Source of the DNA: Streptomyces avermitilis MA-4680 = NBRC 14893
GTDB lineage: Bacteria; Actinomycetota; Actinomycetes; Streptomycetales; Streptomycetaceae
Direction: 5' to 3'
Length of the DNA stretch: 64,000 nucleotides
Assembly: GCF_000009765.2 (NCBI RefSeq)
Contig: NC_003155.5
Location: 7,998,001-8,062,000 of the forward strand
Under the pieces are notes generated by a model. That model saw only the letters and a list, made by a program, of their open reading frames with translations, had not been told where the DNA came from and made no database searches. Positions 33,445 to 42,204 of this stretch are shown here, piece by piece (position 1 is the stretch's first letter; the number at the start of each line of letters is the position of its first letter). Position numbers and translations under genes: made by a program.

Positions 33445-36052
33445 GATCCCCTTCGGCGACTGGGTCAACGACACCGTCGACTGGCTGCTGAACCACATGT
33501 CGTGGCTCTTCGACTTCTTCAAGACGGTCTTCCTGGGTGCCTTCGACGGCATCGACGCGGTCCTCCAGGCTCCGCAGCCGCTCCTCCTCGCCGGAATCCT
33601 CGCGGTGATCGCGTTCTGGCTGCGCGGCACGTCAGCGGGTGTCCTCACCTTCGTGGGATTCGCGTTCATCGACTCCCTCGAACTGTGGGAGGACGCGATG
33701 GTGACCCTGTCGCTCGTCCTCGTGGCCACGGTCATCGCGCTCGTGGTCTCCGTGCCCGTGGGTATCTGGGCGGCGCGTTCGGACCGGGTCAGCAGCATCG
33801 TGCGCCCCGTGCTCGACTTCATGCAGACGCTGCCCGCGATGATCTACCTCATCCCGGCGATCCTGTTCTTCGGCACCGGCGCCCCCGCGGGCATCGTGGC
33901 GACCCTGATCTTCGCGCTGGCACCCGGCGTCCGGATGACCGAGCTGGGCATCCGTCAGGTCGACAAGGAACTGGTCGAGGCCGCCGACGCGTTCGGCACC
34001 ACCCCCCGCAACATCCTGCTGCGCGTCCAGCTCCCGCTGGCGCTGCCGACGGTCATGGCCGGTGTCAACCAGGTCATCATGCTGGGTCTGTCCATGGCCG
34101 CCATCGCGGGCATGGTCGGCACCGGCGGCCTCGGCGGCGACGTCAACGAGGCCATCGGCCAGCTCAACGTCGGCCTCGGCTCGGAGGCCGGTGTCGCCAT
34201 CGTCATCCTGGCCATCTACCTGGACCGCATGACCAGTGCCCTGGGCACCCAGGTCTCGCCGCTCGGCCGCCGCGCCGCCGCCAAGCTGCGCGCCGCGCAG
34301 GGCCTGAAGATCTGGTCCTACCGCCCCCGGGCCGCCGTGGCCGTGGTCGGTGTGGTCGTCCTCGCGCTGGTCGCGGGCGGCATGGGCATCTTCGGCGGTA
34401 CGACGTCGTCGACCGCCGCGTCCGACGCCGAGAACGTCGGCCAGGGCAAGAAGGTCACCATCGGCTACATCCCGTGGGACGAGGGCGTCGCCTCCACCTT
34501 CCTGTGGCAGGAGGTGCTGGAACAGCGCGGCTTCCAGGTCGACACCAAGCAGTTCGACGCGGGCCCGCTCTACACCTCGCTCGGGCAGGGAGACATCGAC
34601 TTCCAGACCGACTCCTGGCTGCCGACCACGCACGCGCAGTACTGGAAGAAGTACGGCAAGCAACTCGACGACCTGGGTTCCTGGTACGGCCCGACGTCGC
34701 TGGAGCTGAGCGTGCCCTCGTACATGAAGGGCGTCGACTCCCTGGCGGACCTCAAGGGCCAGGCCTCGAAGTTCGGCGGCAAGATCACCGGCATCGAGTC
34801 CAGCGCCGGCATGATGGGCCTGCTCAAGACCAAGGTCCTGAAGGAGTACGGGCTCGACAAGGAGTACAAGGTCGTCGACAGCTCCACGCCCGCCATGCTG
34901 GCCGAGCTGAAGCGCGCGTACGCCAAGAAGGACCCCGTCGTCGTCACGCTCTGGTCGCCGCACTGGGCGTACAGCGACTACGACCTGAAGAAGCTCAAGG
35001 ACCCCAAGGGCGCCTGGGGCAAGGGCGACGGGGTGCACACCCTCGCCCGCAAGGGCTTCGCCCAGGACAACCCGGTCGTCGGCCGGTGGCTCAAGAACTT
35101 CAAGATGACCGAGAAGCAGCTCACCGGTCTCGAGGCGGAGATCAACAAGGCGGGCAAGGGCAAGCAGCAGGACGCCGTGCGCTCCTGGCTGAAGCGGAAC
35201 CCGGGTGTCGTCGACAAGCTGGCGCCGGTCAAGAGCGCCACGTCCGGCGCCGCCGGCGAGACGAAGCGTCCGCTGGACGTAGCCTGGTTCCCCTGGGACG
35301 AGGACGTCGCCGTCACCTACCTGTGGAAGAACGTCCTGGCGCGGCGCGGCTACACGCTGAATCTCAAGCAGATGGACGTCGGCCCCGTCTACACGGGCCT
35401 GGCCTCCGGAGATCTCGACCTCAACTTCGACGCGTGGCTGCCGTACGCCCAGAAGAACTACTGGGACCAGCACAAGAACGACCTGAGAGACCTGGGCACC
35501 TGGTACAAACCCACGTCACTCGAAATCGCCGTGCCCTCCTACGTGAAGGACGTCAAGTCCCTCGCGGACCTCAAGGGCAAGGGCGGCACCTTCGACGGGA
35601 AGATCATCGGAATCGAGCCGGGCACCGGCGAGATGAACCTGCTCAAGACGAAGGTGCTTCCGGGGTACGGCCTGGACAAGGAGTACAAGGTCGTCGACGG
35701 CTCCACGCCCGCGATGCTCGCCGAGCTGAAGCGCGCGTACGCCAAGAAGGAGCCGGTCGCCGTCGTCCTCTGGTCGCCGCACTGGGCCTACAGCGAGTAC
35801 AAGCTCACCAAGCTGGCGGACGACAAGAAGCTGTTCGGCGAGGGCAACACGATCCGGACCATCTCCAGCAAGCAGTTCCCGGAGCGGTATCCGCAGCTCA
35901 CCAAGTGGATCAAGGACTTCCGGATGAGCGAGGCCGAACTCGGCAGCCTGGAGAGCGAGATCAAGAAGCGTGGGCAGGGGCATGAGCAGGACGCCGTCGC
36001 CGCGTGGCTGAAGGAGCACCCGGACATGGTGGGCCGGATGACTCCGCAGTAG
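33437..36052 (+). CDS. Glycine betaine transporter: permease fused to two substrate-binding domains
   Basis: 871 residues. Residues 1-310 are an OpuAB/ProW permease with EAADAFGTTPRNILLRVQLP as the ATPase-coupling loop and several membrane helices; a further helix (about 300-320) leads outside. Then come two OpuAC-type substrate-binding domains, about 340-600 and 610-871. Both contain the betaine-site pattern (IPWDEG / FPWDED, FQTDSWLP / LNFDAWLP, VTLWSPHWAYSDYD / VVLWSPHWAYSEYK), and long identical stretches (DKEYKVVD, STPAMLAELKRAYAKK) show an internal duplication. Such displayed tandem receptors raise capture efficiency in OpuA-like systems. A 13-bp hairpin terminates the operon. Confidence 0.93.
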   Translation: MPRIPFGDWVNDTVDWLLNHMSWLFDFFKTVFLGAFDGIDAVLQAPQPLLLAGILAVIAFWLRGTSAGVLTFVGFAFIDSLELWEDAMVTLSLVLVATVIALVVSVPVGIWAARSDRVSSIVRPVLDFMQTLPAMIYLIPAILFFGTGAPAGIVATLIFALAPGVRMTELGIRQVDKELVEAADAFGTTPRNILLRVQLPLALPTVMAGVNQVIMLGLSMAAIAGMVGTGGLGGDVNEAIGQLNVGLGSEAGVAIVILAIYLDRMTSALGTQVSPLGRRAAAKLRAAQGLKIWSYRPRAAVAVVGVVVLALVAGGMGIFGGTTSSTAASDAENVGQGKKVTIGYIPWDEGVASTFLWQEVLEQRGFQVDTKQFDAGPLYTSLGQGDIDFQTDSWLPTTHAQYWKKYGKQLDDLGSWYGPTSLELSVPSYMKGVDSLADLKGQASKFGGKITGIESSAGMMGLLKTKVLKEYGLDKEYKVVDSSTPAMLAELKRAYAKKDPVVVTLWSPHWAYSDYDLKKLKDPKGAWGKGDGVHTLARKGFAQDNPVVGRWLKNFKMTEKQLTGLEAEINKAGKGKQQDAVRSWLKRNPGVVDKLAPVKSATSGAAGETKRPLDVAWFPWDEDVAVTYLWKNVLARRGYTLNLKQMDVGPVYTGLASGDLDLNFDAWLPYAQKNYWDQHKNDLRDLGTWYKPTSLEIAVPSYVKDVKSLADLKGKGGTFDGKIIGIEPGTGEMNLLKTKVLPGYGLDKEYKVVDGSTPAMLAELKRAYAKKEPVAVVLWSPHWAYSEYKLTKLADDKKLFGEGNTIRTISSKQFPERYPQLTKWIKDFRMSEAELGSLESEIKKRGQGHEQDAVAAWLKEHPDMVGRMTPQ

Positions 36053-36118
36053 TCCTGACGGCTCCGTGGAGTCCTGACGGCTCCGTGGAGTCCTGACGGC
36101 TCCGTGGAGTCCTGACGG
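36042..36118. repeat. 19-bp tandem repeat starting at the betaine gene stop codon
   Basis: Three full units GTCCTGACGGCTCCGTGGA (36052-36070, 36071-36089, 36090-36108) and a partial fourth (36109-36118). The preceding bases 36042-36051 (CTCCGCAGTA) look like a diverged unit, which puts the TAG stop (36050-36052) inside the array. Each unit contains the small inverted repeat CTCC-GT-GGAG. Confidence 0.95.
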
Positions 36119-36120
36119 CC

Positions 36121-36176
36121 CGAGGGGTGGGCTTCGCCGATACGCCGTCCGTGCGTGTGGCGTAGCCCACCCCTCG
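36121..36176 (+). terminator. Strong terminator of the betaine transporter operon
   Basis: A 13-bp perfect stem: CGAGGGGTGGGCT (36121-36133) with its complement at 36164-36176, and an inner pair ACGCC (36142-36146) / GGCGT (36159-36163). It follows directly on the 19-bp repeat array. Confidence 0.75.
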
Positions 36177-36178
36177 CG

Positions 36179-36835
36179 GCATGTCCGCGGGGCGCCCGTC
36201 GGCCCGCGCTCGGCGCCGACGGCAAGTGCGGCTCCGTACTGGCGTACGAGAAGGATCCGGACAACCGCATCGCGGTCCGCGGCCGTGCCGGCCCCGACGC
36301 CCCGCCGGCCGGGCGAGTCGAACGCGGCTTCGAGGTACCCCGCACCCTGTCGCGCGGTGCCGAGGGCACCCCGGACCCCGTCTCCGTGCACGACGGCACG
36401 CAGGTGAGGTCCGGCCCCTACCGGGGGGCCTGCGGCTCCGACCGCCGGCTCCGGCTGTCCGGCGGGACTTCAGGACCTGGCGGACCCGCCCTGACCAGCG
36501 GCTCGACCGTGCCCTGGAGGCGTGCGGGACCGGCGGCGACATCGGTGACCGCTCGCCGCTCCGCCTCGGCGCGGGGCCGCTCGTCCCGAAAACGGGGGCA
36601 GGGCCGATGCGACGACTTCGGGAGCCGGCGGACGTACGCCCATGATCGGGCCACCGGCGGGGCCGAACGGCTCGCCGTCCGCACCCACGGTGGCAACAGG
36701 GCCTTGGCCCACCCGCCGGCGACCCTCCTCGCCGGCCGGGACGGGCGTCCCGCGCTTCTGGTCAGCCGCTTCGTCCCGCGCGAGGGCTCGGCGCCCGGCG
36801 AGACGGGCGGGCCGTTCCACTGGCGCGAACTGTGA
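36179..36835 (+). pseudogene. Possible decayed gene of unknown function
   Basis: Bases 36177-37014 (838) hold no convincing intact gene. One frame is open to TGA 36833-36835, but it has no good start: it opens within the preceding terminator. Two segments have coding-like third-base bias and protein-like composition (about 36206-36415, GKCGSVLAYEKDPDNRIAVR; about 36625-36835, RDGRPALLVSRFVPREGSAP), while the middle looks scrambled. The last segment faintly recalls the PALLVxRFDR region of HipA-type kinases; this is a weak guess. Frameshifts or a deletion are likely. Confidence 0.3.
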
Positions 36836-37014
36836 GCCTCGCCCTCCTCGGACATGACAGCGATGTGACGGGTGCATGAAACGGTTTGCCGAACATGCGT
36901 AGGGTGCAGAGAACTCATCAGGACTGGTTCGGACGCAGTGCAGGGAACAGGCGGCCACGGGTGGCCGGAAGCCGCGGGGCAGCGGACCGACGAGCGAAGG
37001 AGGGAGCCGGAGCG

Positions 37015-37590
37015 ATGGGCGACCACAAAGAACAGCCCCTTCGGGTGGGCGCGGCCGTACGGCGTCGGCGCCGGGCACTGGAGCTCACCCTCGCCGTCGT
37101 GGCCGAGCGCAGCGGCCTGTCGGTCCCCTTCCTGAGCCAGGTCGAGAACGAACGGGCCCGCCCCAGCAGGCCCTCCCTGGAGCGCATCGCGGACGCCCTC
37201 GGCACCACCGCGGTCGAACTGCTCGCCGCGGCCGACCCGGCACGCAGCGTCGACGTCGTGCGCGCGGACGACACCGGGCTCACGCCCACCCGGGCGCGCG
37301 TGCGCCCCCTGGTGCGCGGTCACCACCAGTTGCACGCCATGGAGTTCACCGGCGACCACGACGAGGGCCGCGAATTCCAGCACCGCAACGACGAGTTGAT
37401 GTACGTCGCCGACGGTGCCGTCGAGATCGAGGCGGAGGGCCGCGCCCACCGGCTCGGGCGCGGCGACACCCTGTATCTGACGGGCGGGGTGCGCCACCGG
37501 TGGCGGGCGACCGTACCGGACACCCGGGTGATCGTGGTCGCGGTCGCCGACCACATCGAGGCGGCCGAGGATCCCTCGGGCCGGCGCTGA
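37015..37590 (+). CDS. XRE-family regulator with C-terminal cupin domain
   Basis: 191 residues from ATG 37015 after GGAGGGAG. Helix-turn-helix of the XRE type (about 10-65: LRVGAAVRRRRRALELTLAV, VAERSGLSVPFLSQVENERA, PSLERIADALGTT). A cupin beta-barrel fills residues 105-180 (HRNDELMYVADGAVEIEAEG, LGRGDTLYLTGGVRHRWRA), with His residues suited to binding metal or a small ligand. Such proteins sense small metabolites and often control oxidative or amine catabolism genes. Target unknown; the downstream gene is 94 bases away. Confidence 0.9.
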   Translation: MGDHKEQPLRVGAAVRRRRRALELTLAVVAERSGLSVPFLSQVENERARPSRPSLERIADALGTTAVELLAAADPARSVDVVRADDTGLTPTRARVRPLVRGHHQLHAMEFTGDHDEGREFQHRNDELMYVADGAVEIEAEGRAHRLGRGDTLYLTGGVRHRWRATVPDTRVIVVAVADHIEAAEDPSGRR

Positions 37591-37684
37591 CCCGGCCTGC
37601 CGTCAGCCTGCCGTCAGTCCGCCGACCGCACGCTGACCGGATCGGGTGACACCGGTCACGGAGCGTGGCTGGAATACTGGCGGC

Positions 37685-38482
37685 ATGCCCGACACCTCCG
37701 GATATGCCTTCGACAACACATCCGAAAGAGCAGGCAGCCGCTATGACGTGCTGGAGTCCACCTACGACCCCGTGACCTTCGCGCGGCTCGCCGAATTGGG
37801 TGTGGCGCCGGGAATGCGCTGCCTGGAGGTCGGCGCCGGTGCGGGCTCGGTCGCCGCATGGCTCGCCGAGCGCGTCGGACCGGACGGCTCCGTGCTCGCC
37901 ACGGACATCGAACCGCGCTGGCTGGGCGAGCTCCCGGCGGCCGGCAACGTACGCGTCGTACGCCATGACATCACCCAGGAGGATCTGCCCGAGGGGCGGT
38001 TCGACCTGATCCACGCCCGTCTCGTGCTGCTGCACCTGCCCGAGCGGCAGGCCGCGCTCGACCGGATGGTGCGGGCGCTGCGCCCCGGCGGGCGGCTGGT
38101 CCTCGACGAGTTCGACTGCGGCTGGGTGCCGGTGCTGTCGGCGCCCTCGCCCGAATCCGCGGAGCTCTTCGAGCGGATGCACGACGCGGTGATGGGCGTG
38201 CTCACCCGGGCCGGCGCCGACATCCGCTGGGGACTGCACGCCTACGGGGCGCTGCGCGCGACCGGGCTGGCCGAGGTGGCGTCCGCCACCTGGGCCGAGG
38301 CGTGGGTGGGCGGTTCGCGCGGCATTCGGCTGCACCAGGTCAACATCCGGGATGTGGGCGGGCAGTTGACCGGGGACGGGCTGACGGACGACGATCTGGA
38401 GCGTTGTCTGCGGCTGCTCGACGACCCGTCGTTCGCCGTCAACTCCTATCCACTGATCACCACTTGGGGCAGGCGCCGGTGA
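37685..38482 (+). CDS. SAM-dependent methyltransferase
   Basis: 265 residues from ATG 37685. Class I Rossmann fold: CLEVGAGAGSVAAWLAERVG (motif I, SAM-binding), VLATDIEPRWL (motif II acidic residue), DLIHARLVLLHLPERQAALD and ALRPGGRLVLDEFD. Substrate unknown; the fold is of the UbiE/Methyltransf_11 type. The next gene begins 7 bases after the stop, so the two are probably cotranscribed. Confidence 0.88.
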   Translation: MPDTSGYAFDNTSERAGSRYDVLESTYDPVTFARLAELGVAPGMRCLEVGAGAGSVAAWLAERVGPDGSVLATDIEPRWLGELPAAGNVRVVRHDITQEDLPEGRFDLIHARLVLLHLPERQAALDRMVRALRPGGRLVLDEFDCGWVPVLSAPSPESAELFERMHDAVMGVLTRAGADIRWGLHAYGALRATGLAEVASATWAEAWVGGSRGIRLHQVNIRDVGGQLTGDGLTDDDLERCLRLLDDPSFAVNSYPLITTWGRRR

Positions 38483-38489
38483 GGACTTC

Positions 38490-39245
38490 GTGGGGCAGGC
38501 GCACTCGGGGCGGGTGTCCGTGACGCGTGTGGTCTCGCTCGTGCCCTCGCTCACCGAGGCCGTGGCCCGGTCCGCGCCCGGTGTCCTGGTCGGCGCCACC
38601 GACTGGTGCAGTCAGCCGGCGGACCTCGACGTCGTGCGGATCGGCGGGACCAAGAACCCCGATGTCGAGCGGATCGTCCGGCTCGGCCCCGATCTGGTGA
38701 TCGCCAACGAGGAGGAGAACCGCGCGCCCGACCTGGCCGCTCTGCGCGAGGCCGGGGTCGAGGCCCTGGTCACCGAGGTGCGGGAGGTGCCGCAGGCCTT
38801 CCGCGAGCTGGAGCGGGTGCTGCACGCGTGCGGAGTGCCGGGCGGCCGGCCGCGCTGGCTGGACGAGGCGGAGGCGGCCTGGTCCCGGCTGCCGGCGCCG
38901 GGGCGTCGTACGACCGCCGTCGTGCCGATCTGGCGGCGGCCCTGGATGGTGCTCGGCCGGGACACGTTCGCCGGGGACCTGCTGGCCCGGCTGGGCGTCG
39001 ACAACGTGTACGCGGCGCACGCGGAGCGCTATCCGCGCGTGCCGGTCGAGGAGCTGCGAGCCGCCGCTCCCGAGATCGTGGTCCTGCCGGACGAGCCGTA
39101 CCGCTTCACCGCCGACGACGGCCCCGAGGCCTTCGCGGGCACGGCCTGCGCGCTGGTCAGCGGGCGCCACCTCACCTGGTACGGGCCGTCGCTGCGGGAG
39201 GCCCCGCAGGTCATCGTCGAGGCGGTGCGAGCAGCTCGCCGGTGA
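38490..39245 (+). CDS. Helical-backbone metal receptor (BtuF-like) without signal peptide
   Basis: 251 residues from GTG 38490; GTG 38517 or 38523 are alternatives that would place VTRVVSLVPSLTEAV at the N-terminus. The fold is that of vitamin B12/siderophore-binding proteins: RVVSLVPSLTEAV, IGGTKNPDVERIVRLGPDLV, VFRELERVLHACG-like helix, APEIVVLPDEPYRF. It lacks a signal peptide or lipobox, and no permease or ATPase gene is adjacent, so it is presumably cytosolic and not a transport receptor. The last 35 bases overlap the convergent TDT gene. Confidence 0.85.
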   Translation: MGQAHSGRVSVTRVVSLVPSLTEAVARSAPGVLVGATDWCSQPADLDVVRIGGTKNPDVERIVRLGPDLVIANEEENRAPDLAALREAGVEALVTEVREVPQAFRELERVLHACGVPGGRPRWLDEAEAAWSRLPAPGRRTTAVVPIWRRPWMVLGRDTFAGDLLARLGVDNVYAAHAERYPRVPVEELRAAAPEIVVLPDEPYRFTADDGPEAFAGTACALVSGRHLTWYGPSLREAPQVIVEAVRAARR

Positions 39246-40371
39246 CCAGCCCGCGGGCGGTACGGGCCGCGGTGACGGCCCAGGCGGCGACCAGCCCGGC
39301 GTACAGCGCGACGGCGAGTCCGTCGAACGCGGCGAGCCCGGTGTGCCGGGCCAGGGCCTCCGCGCCGGTGACACATGTACCGACCGGGAAGGTGAACGCC
39401 CACCAGGTCAGCGCGAAGCCCATGCCCCGCCGCCGGGCCCGCACCACCAGCGCGACCGCAAGGCCCAGCCACAGCAGGGCGAAGCCCATCACCGGGACGC
39501 CGTAGAGGACGGCGAGGACGCCGAAGCCCTGGTCGTACGGGGCGGGGACGACCCCCGGGGCGAAGTCCGCGAACTTGCCGACGGCGGTGGTGGACTGGCC
39601 GAGCGGGCCGAGGACCAGGAGAAGCGTCGGGGTGAGGACGAGGGGCAGGGGGCCCGTGGTGATGAGCCGGGCGAAAATCATCGGCAGCATCATGAGCGTG
39701 CCCAGCAGGCTGAGGCCGAACATCGCGACGCAGGCGAGCAGCAGGGTCTCCCGCGGCTGACCGGCCGGGAGATGCGGGACGAGCAGGGGGCCGAGGGCCG
39801 CCGAGACCATCGGGGCGACCAGGGGGAGCAGCCAGACGGGGGTGGCCCGGCCCGGCTCGATGCGGTGGCGGGTCACCATCAGGTAGGGCACCGCGACGGC
39901 CGCGGCGAGGCCGACGGCGGTGCCGGCGGTGAAGAGTACGGCGTCCAGGACGACGGCCGCGGTGGTGCCGAGCCAGTCCCGGCCGACGGTCAGGGTGGCG
40001 CCGCCGACGGCCAGCAGCGCCATGGCGAGGCAGCCGTAGAAGGGGGCCGTGGTGGGGCCCGTCGTGGGGTCGAGGAGGTGGGCGCGGGCCTGGTCGCGGT
40101 GGTGGATCCAGTGCAGGGCGCGGGCGCCGAGGAGGGTCACGAGCATGATCAGGGAGAGCGCCCAGAAGGCCGTGCAGGCGGTGCGCAGGCCCGGGAGGTC
40201 ACCGGGGAGGCCCGCGGCGGAGCCCGAGGGAAGGCCCGCTCCCGCTGTGGCCACGATCGCGGTGCCCATCACCGAGGCGTACCAGTTGGGGCCGAGGTGG
40301 CGGAAGGCGGCGGCCCGGGGACGCGACGTGCGGACGCTGGGCGGGGCGAGGGGCTGGGCTGCGGTGACCAT
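39211..40371 (-). CDS. TDT-family (SLAC1/TehA-like) transporter
   Basis: 386 residues from ATG 40371. Ten predicted membrane helices with the family features (RHLGPNWYASVMGTAIVA near the N-terminus; FYGCLAMALLAVGGATL; GFGVLAVLYGVPVMGFALLW; GFALTWWAFTFPVGTCVTGA). TDT members move C4-dicarboxylates, tellurite, sulfite or chloride-like anions; the GPNWYASVMGTG-like start is common to sulfite/tellurite exporters, but the substrate is open. Divergent from the LysR gene across 70 bases holding a clear dyad. Confidence 0.88.
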   Translation of the reverse strand: MVTAAQPLAPPSVRTSRPRAAAFRHLGPNWYASVMGTAIVATAGAGLPSGSAAGLPGDLPGLRTACTAFWALSLIMLVTLLGARALHWIHHRDQARAHLLDPTTGPTTAPFYGCLAMALLAVGGATLTVGRDWLGTTAAVVLDAVLFTAGTAVGLAAAVAVPYLMVTRHRIEPGRATPVWLLPLVAPMVSAALGPLLVPHLPAGQPRETLLLACVAMFGLSLLGTLMMLPMIFARLITTGPLPLVLTPTLLLVLGPLGQSTTAVGKFADFAPGVVPAPYDQGFGVLAVLYGVPVMGFALLWLGLAVALVVRARRRGMGFALTWWAFTFPVGTCVTGAEALARHTGLAAFDGLAVALYAGLVAAWAVTAARTARGLVTGELLAPPRR

Positions 40372-40411
40372 GGCTCCACGGTCCCTCCGTCCCGGGGACC
40401 TCACCAGGGAG

Positions 40412-40431
40412 TATGCCTCTATGGGGGCATA
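40412..40431. promoter_or_regulatory. TATGCC-N8-GGCATA dyad in the TDT/LysR divergent promoter
   Basis: Arms TATGCC (40412-40417) and GGCATA (40426-40431). It lies 10 bases before the LysR start and 40 bases before the TDT start, the usual place for an autoregulatory LysR site controlling both genes. Confidence 0.65.
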
Positions 40432-40441
40432 AGCTGGATTT

Positions 40442-41362
40442 ATGAGCGAGGGTGTTGATGGTGGGTTGTCGGCCGGTCTTGCGCATCGGGTGCCGGAGTT
40501 GGGTGCGCTGGAGCTGCTGCTTGCCGTGGCACGGCTCGGAAGCCTCGGGCGGGCGGCGCGTGAGCTGGGGATCACCCAACCGGCGGCCAGCAGCCGGATT
40601 CGCTCGATGGAGCGGCAGCTGGGCGTGGCGCTGGTGGACCGGTCACCGCGGGGCTCCCGGCTGACCGAGGCGGGGGCGCTGGTCACGGACTGGGCGCGGC
40701 GGATCGTGGAGGCGGCGGAGGCGTTCGACGCGGGGGCCCAGGCGTTGCGGGGGCGGCGGGACTCGCGGCTGCGGGTCGCCGCGAGCATGACGATCGCGGA
40801 GTATCTGCTGCCGGGGTGGCTGATCGCACTGCGGGCGCAGCGGCCGGACACGGCGGTGTCGCTGCTGGCGGGGAACTCGGCGGTGGTCGCGGAGCGGTTG
40901 CTGGCGGACGAGGCGGACCTCGGGTTCGTGGAGGGGCTGTCGGTGCCGGCGGGGCTGGACTCGACGGTCATCGCGCACGACCGGCTGATCGTGGTGACGG
41001 CGCCGGGGCATCCATGGGCGCGGCGCCGGCGGCCGTTGTCGGCGGCGGAGCTGGCGGCGACGCCGTTGATCCTGCGGGAGGAGGGGTCGGGGACGCGGCA
41101 GGTGCTGGACGCCGCGCTGGGCGGACTGGCGCGGCCGCTGATCGAACTGTCGTCCACCACCGCGGTGAAGGCGTCCGCGGTGAGCGGGGCGGGGCCCGCG
41201 GTGCTGAGCGAACTGGCGTTGGGGGAGGAGCTGTCGGCGCGTCGGCTGGTGAGCATTCCGGTGGCCGAGGTGCGGTTGGGGCGGGCGTTGCGGGCGGTGT
41301 GGCGGTCGGGGCATCGGCCGACGGGGCCGGCGCGGGATCTGCTGGGGTTGACGCGGGGGTAG
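40442..41362 (+). CDS. LysR-family transcriptional regulator
   Basis: 306 residues. Winged HTH about 18-80 (LGALELLLAVARLGSLGRAA, GITQPAASSRIRSMERQLG, LVDRSPRGSRLTEAG) and a periplasmic-binding-like effector domain (LRVAASMTIAEYLLPGWLIA, LREEGSGTRQVLDAAL). The sequence resembles the CysB/CbbR-like subgroup. Divergent from the TDT transporter, which is its likely target. The effector is unknown. Confidence 0.9.
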   Translation: MSEGVDGGLSAGLAHRVPELGALELLLAVARLGSLGRAARELGITQPAASSRIRSMERQLGVALVDRSPRGSRLTEAGALVTDWARRIVEAAEAFDAGAQALRGRRDSRLRVAASMTIAEYLLPGWLIALRAQRPDTAVSLLAGNSAVVAERLLADEADLGFVEGLSVPAGLDSTVIAHDRLIVVTAPGHPWARRRRPLSAAELAATPLILREEGSGTRQVLDAALGGLARPLIELSSTTAVKASAVSGAGPAVLSELALGEELSARRLVSIPVAEVRLGRALRAVWRSGHRPTGPARDLLGLTRG

Positions 41363-41393
41363 CGGGGGGAGGGAGGGGGCGGTGCGGCGCGGC

Positions 41394-42077
41394 TCAGGAA
41401 GCAGCTGCCACCAGGGCCCGCATGACCCGCAGGTCCTCGCCCATCTCCGGGTGCCACTGGACACCCAGGGCCCAAGCGGGTGCGGGGAGTTCGATCGCCT
41501 CCACGGTGCCGTCCGCCGCGTGGGCGCAGGGCAGCAGATCCGTGCCCAGGCGGTCCACCGACTGGTGGTGGTAGGTGGGGACCGCGGTCTCCTCCGGCGC
41601 CAGGTCTCCGTAGCGGGTGCCGGGTACCGGCTTGACCGGGTGGTGGCCGAAGGCGCCCACCTGCTCGACGTGCCCGTCGATGTGCTGCACGAGTGTGCCG
41701 CCCAGCGCGACGTTGAGCAGCTGCATGCCCCGGCAGATGCCCAGGAGGGGGGTGCCGGACGCCAGCGCGGCCCGGATCAGGGCCAGTTCCCAGGCGTCGC
41801 GCTCGGGAGCCGGCGGGCCCGTGCGCGGGGAGCGGGCCGCGCCGTAGTGGGACGGGTCGACGTCGGGACCGCCCGCGATCACCAGGCCGTCCAGGCGGCC
41901 CACGGCCGCGGTGGCGTGCGCCGGATCGTCCGGCGGGAGCATCGCGGCGAGTCCGCCCGCCCGCTGCACGAGCCGCGGATATCCGGCCGGGAGCAGCGCC
42001 GCCTCCAGCTCCCACACGCCCCAGCGCGCGCCGGACTCCAGATACGTACTCACGCCGATCAGCGGTCGTCCGGTCAC
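41394..42077 (-). CDS. Gamma-glutamyl-gamma-aminobutyrate hydrolase-like class I amidotransferase (PuuD family)
   Basis: 227 residues from GTG 42077 with GGGAGG at 7 bases. Class I glutamine-amidotransferase-like fold with catalytic triad: Cys in LLGICRGMQLLN, His and Glu in LGVQWHPEMGEDL. Family start RPLIGVSTYLESGARWGVWE. It cleaves gamma-glutamyl amides, releasing glutamate after an amine has been gamma-glutamylated and oxidised. Its neighbours (GlnA4-like ligase, aldehyde dehydrogenase, SDR, GntR regulator) make the complete pathway. Confidence 0.9.
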   Translation of the reverse strand: MTGRPLIGVSTYLESGARWGVWELEAALLPAGYPRLVQRAGGLAAMLPPDDPAHATAAVGRLDGLVIAGGPDVDPSHYGAARSPRTGPPAPERDAWELALIRAALASGTPLLGICRGMQLLNVALGGTLVQHIDGHVEQVGAFGHHPVKPVPGTRYGDLAPEETAVPTYHHQSVDRLGTDLLPCAHAADGTVEAIELPAPAWALGVQWHPEMGEDLRVMRALVAAAS

Positions 42078-42204
42078 GTGGCCGCCTCCCTTACTCCCAA
42101 TGGCCCTTGCCCATACCTTTGCGGGTGGTCCAGGGCAAAGCAAGCCCCCCTGGCTGGAGGCGCGTGGCGCGTGGCGCACGGCCGACCACACGCGACGCCC
42201 CCGC

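Noticed and set aside
36181-36645. A 154-residue frame in the decayed interval
   Set aside because: Composition is almost only Arg, Pro and Gly, as in shadow frames; the other plus-strand frame has the better coding bias.
39211-42015. A 934-residue minus-strand frame running through the LysR and PuuD genes
   Set aside because: Only the TDT transporter part (39211-40371) resembles a protein; the upstream extension is antisense to the LysR gene and arginine-rich.
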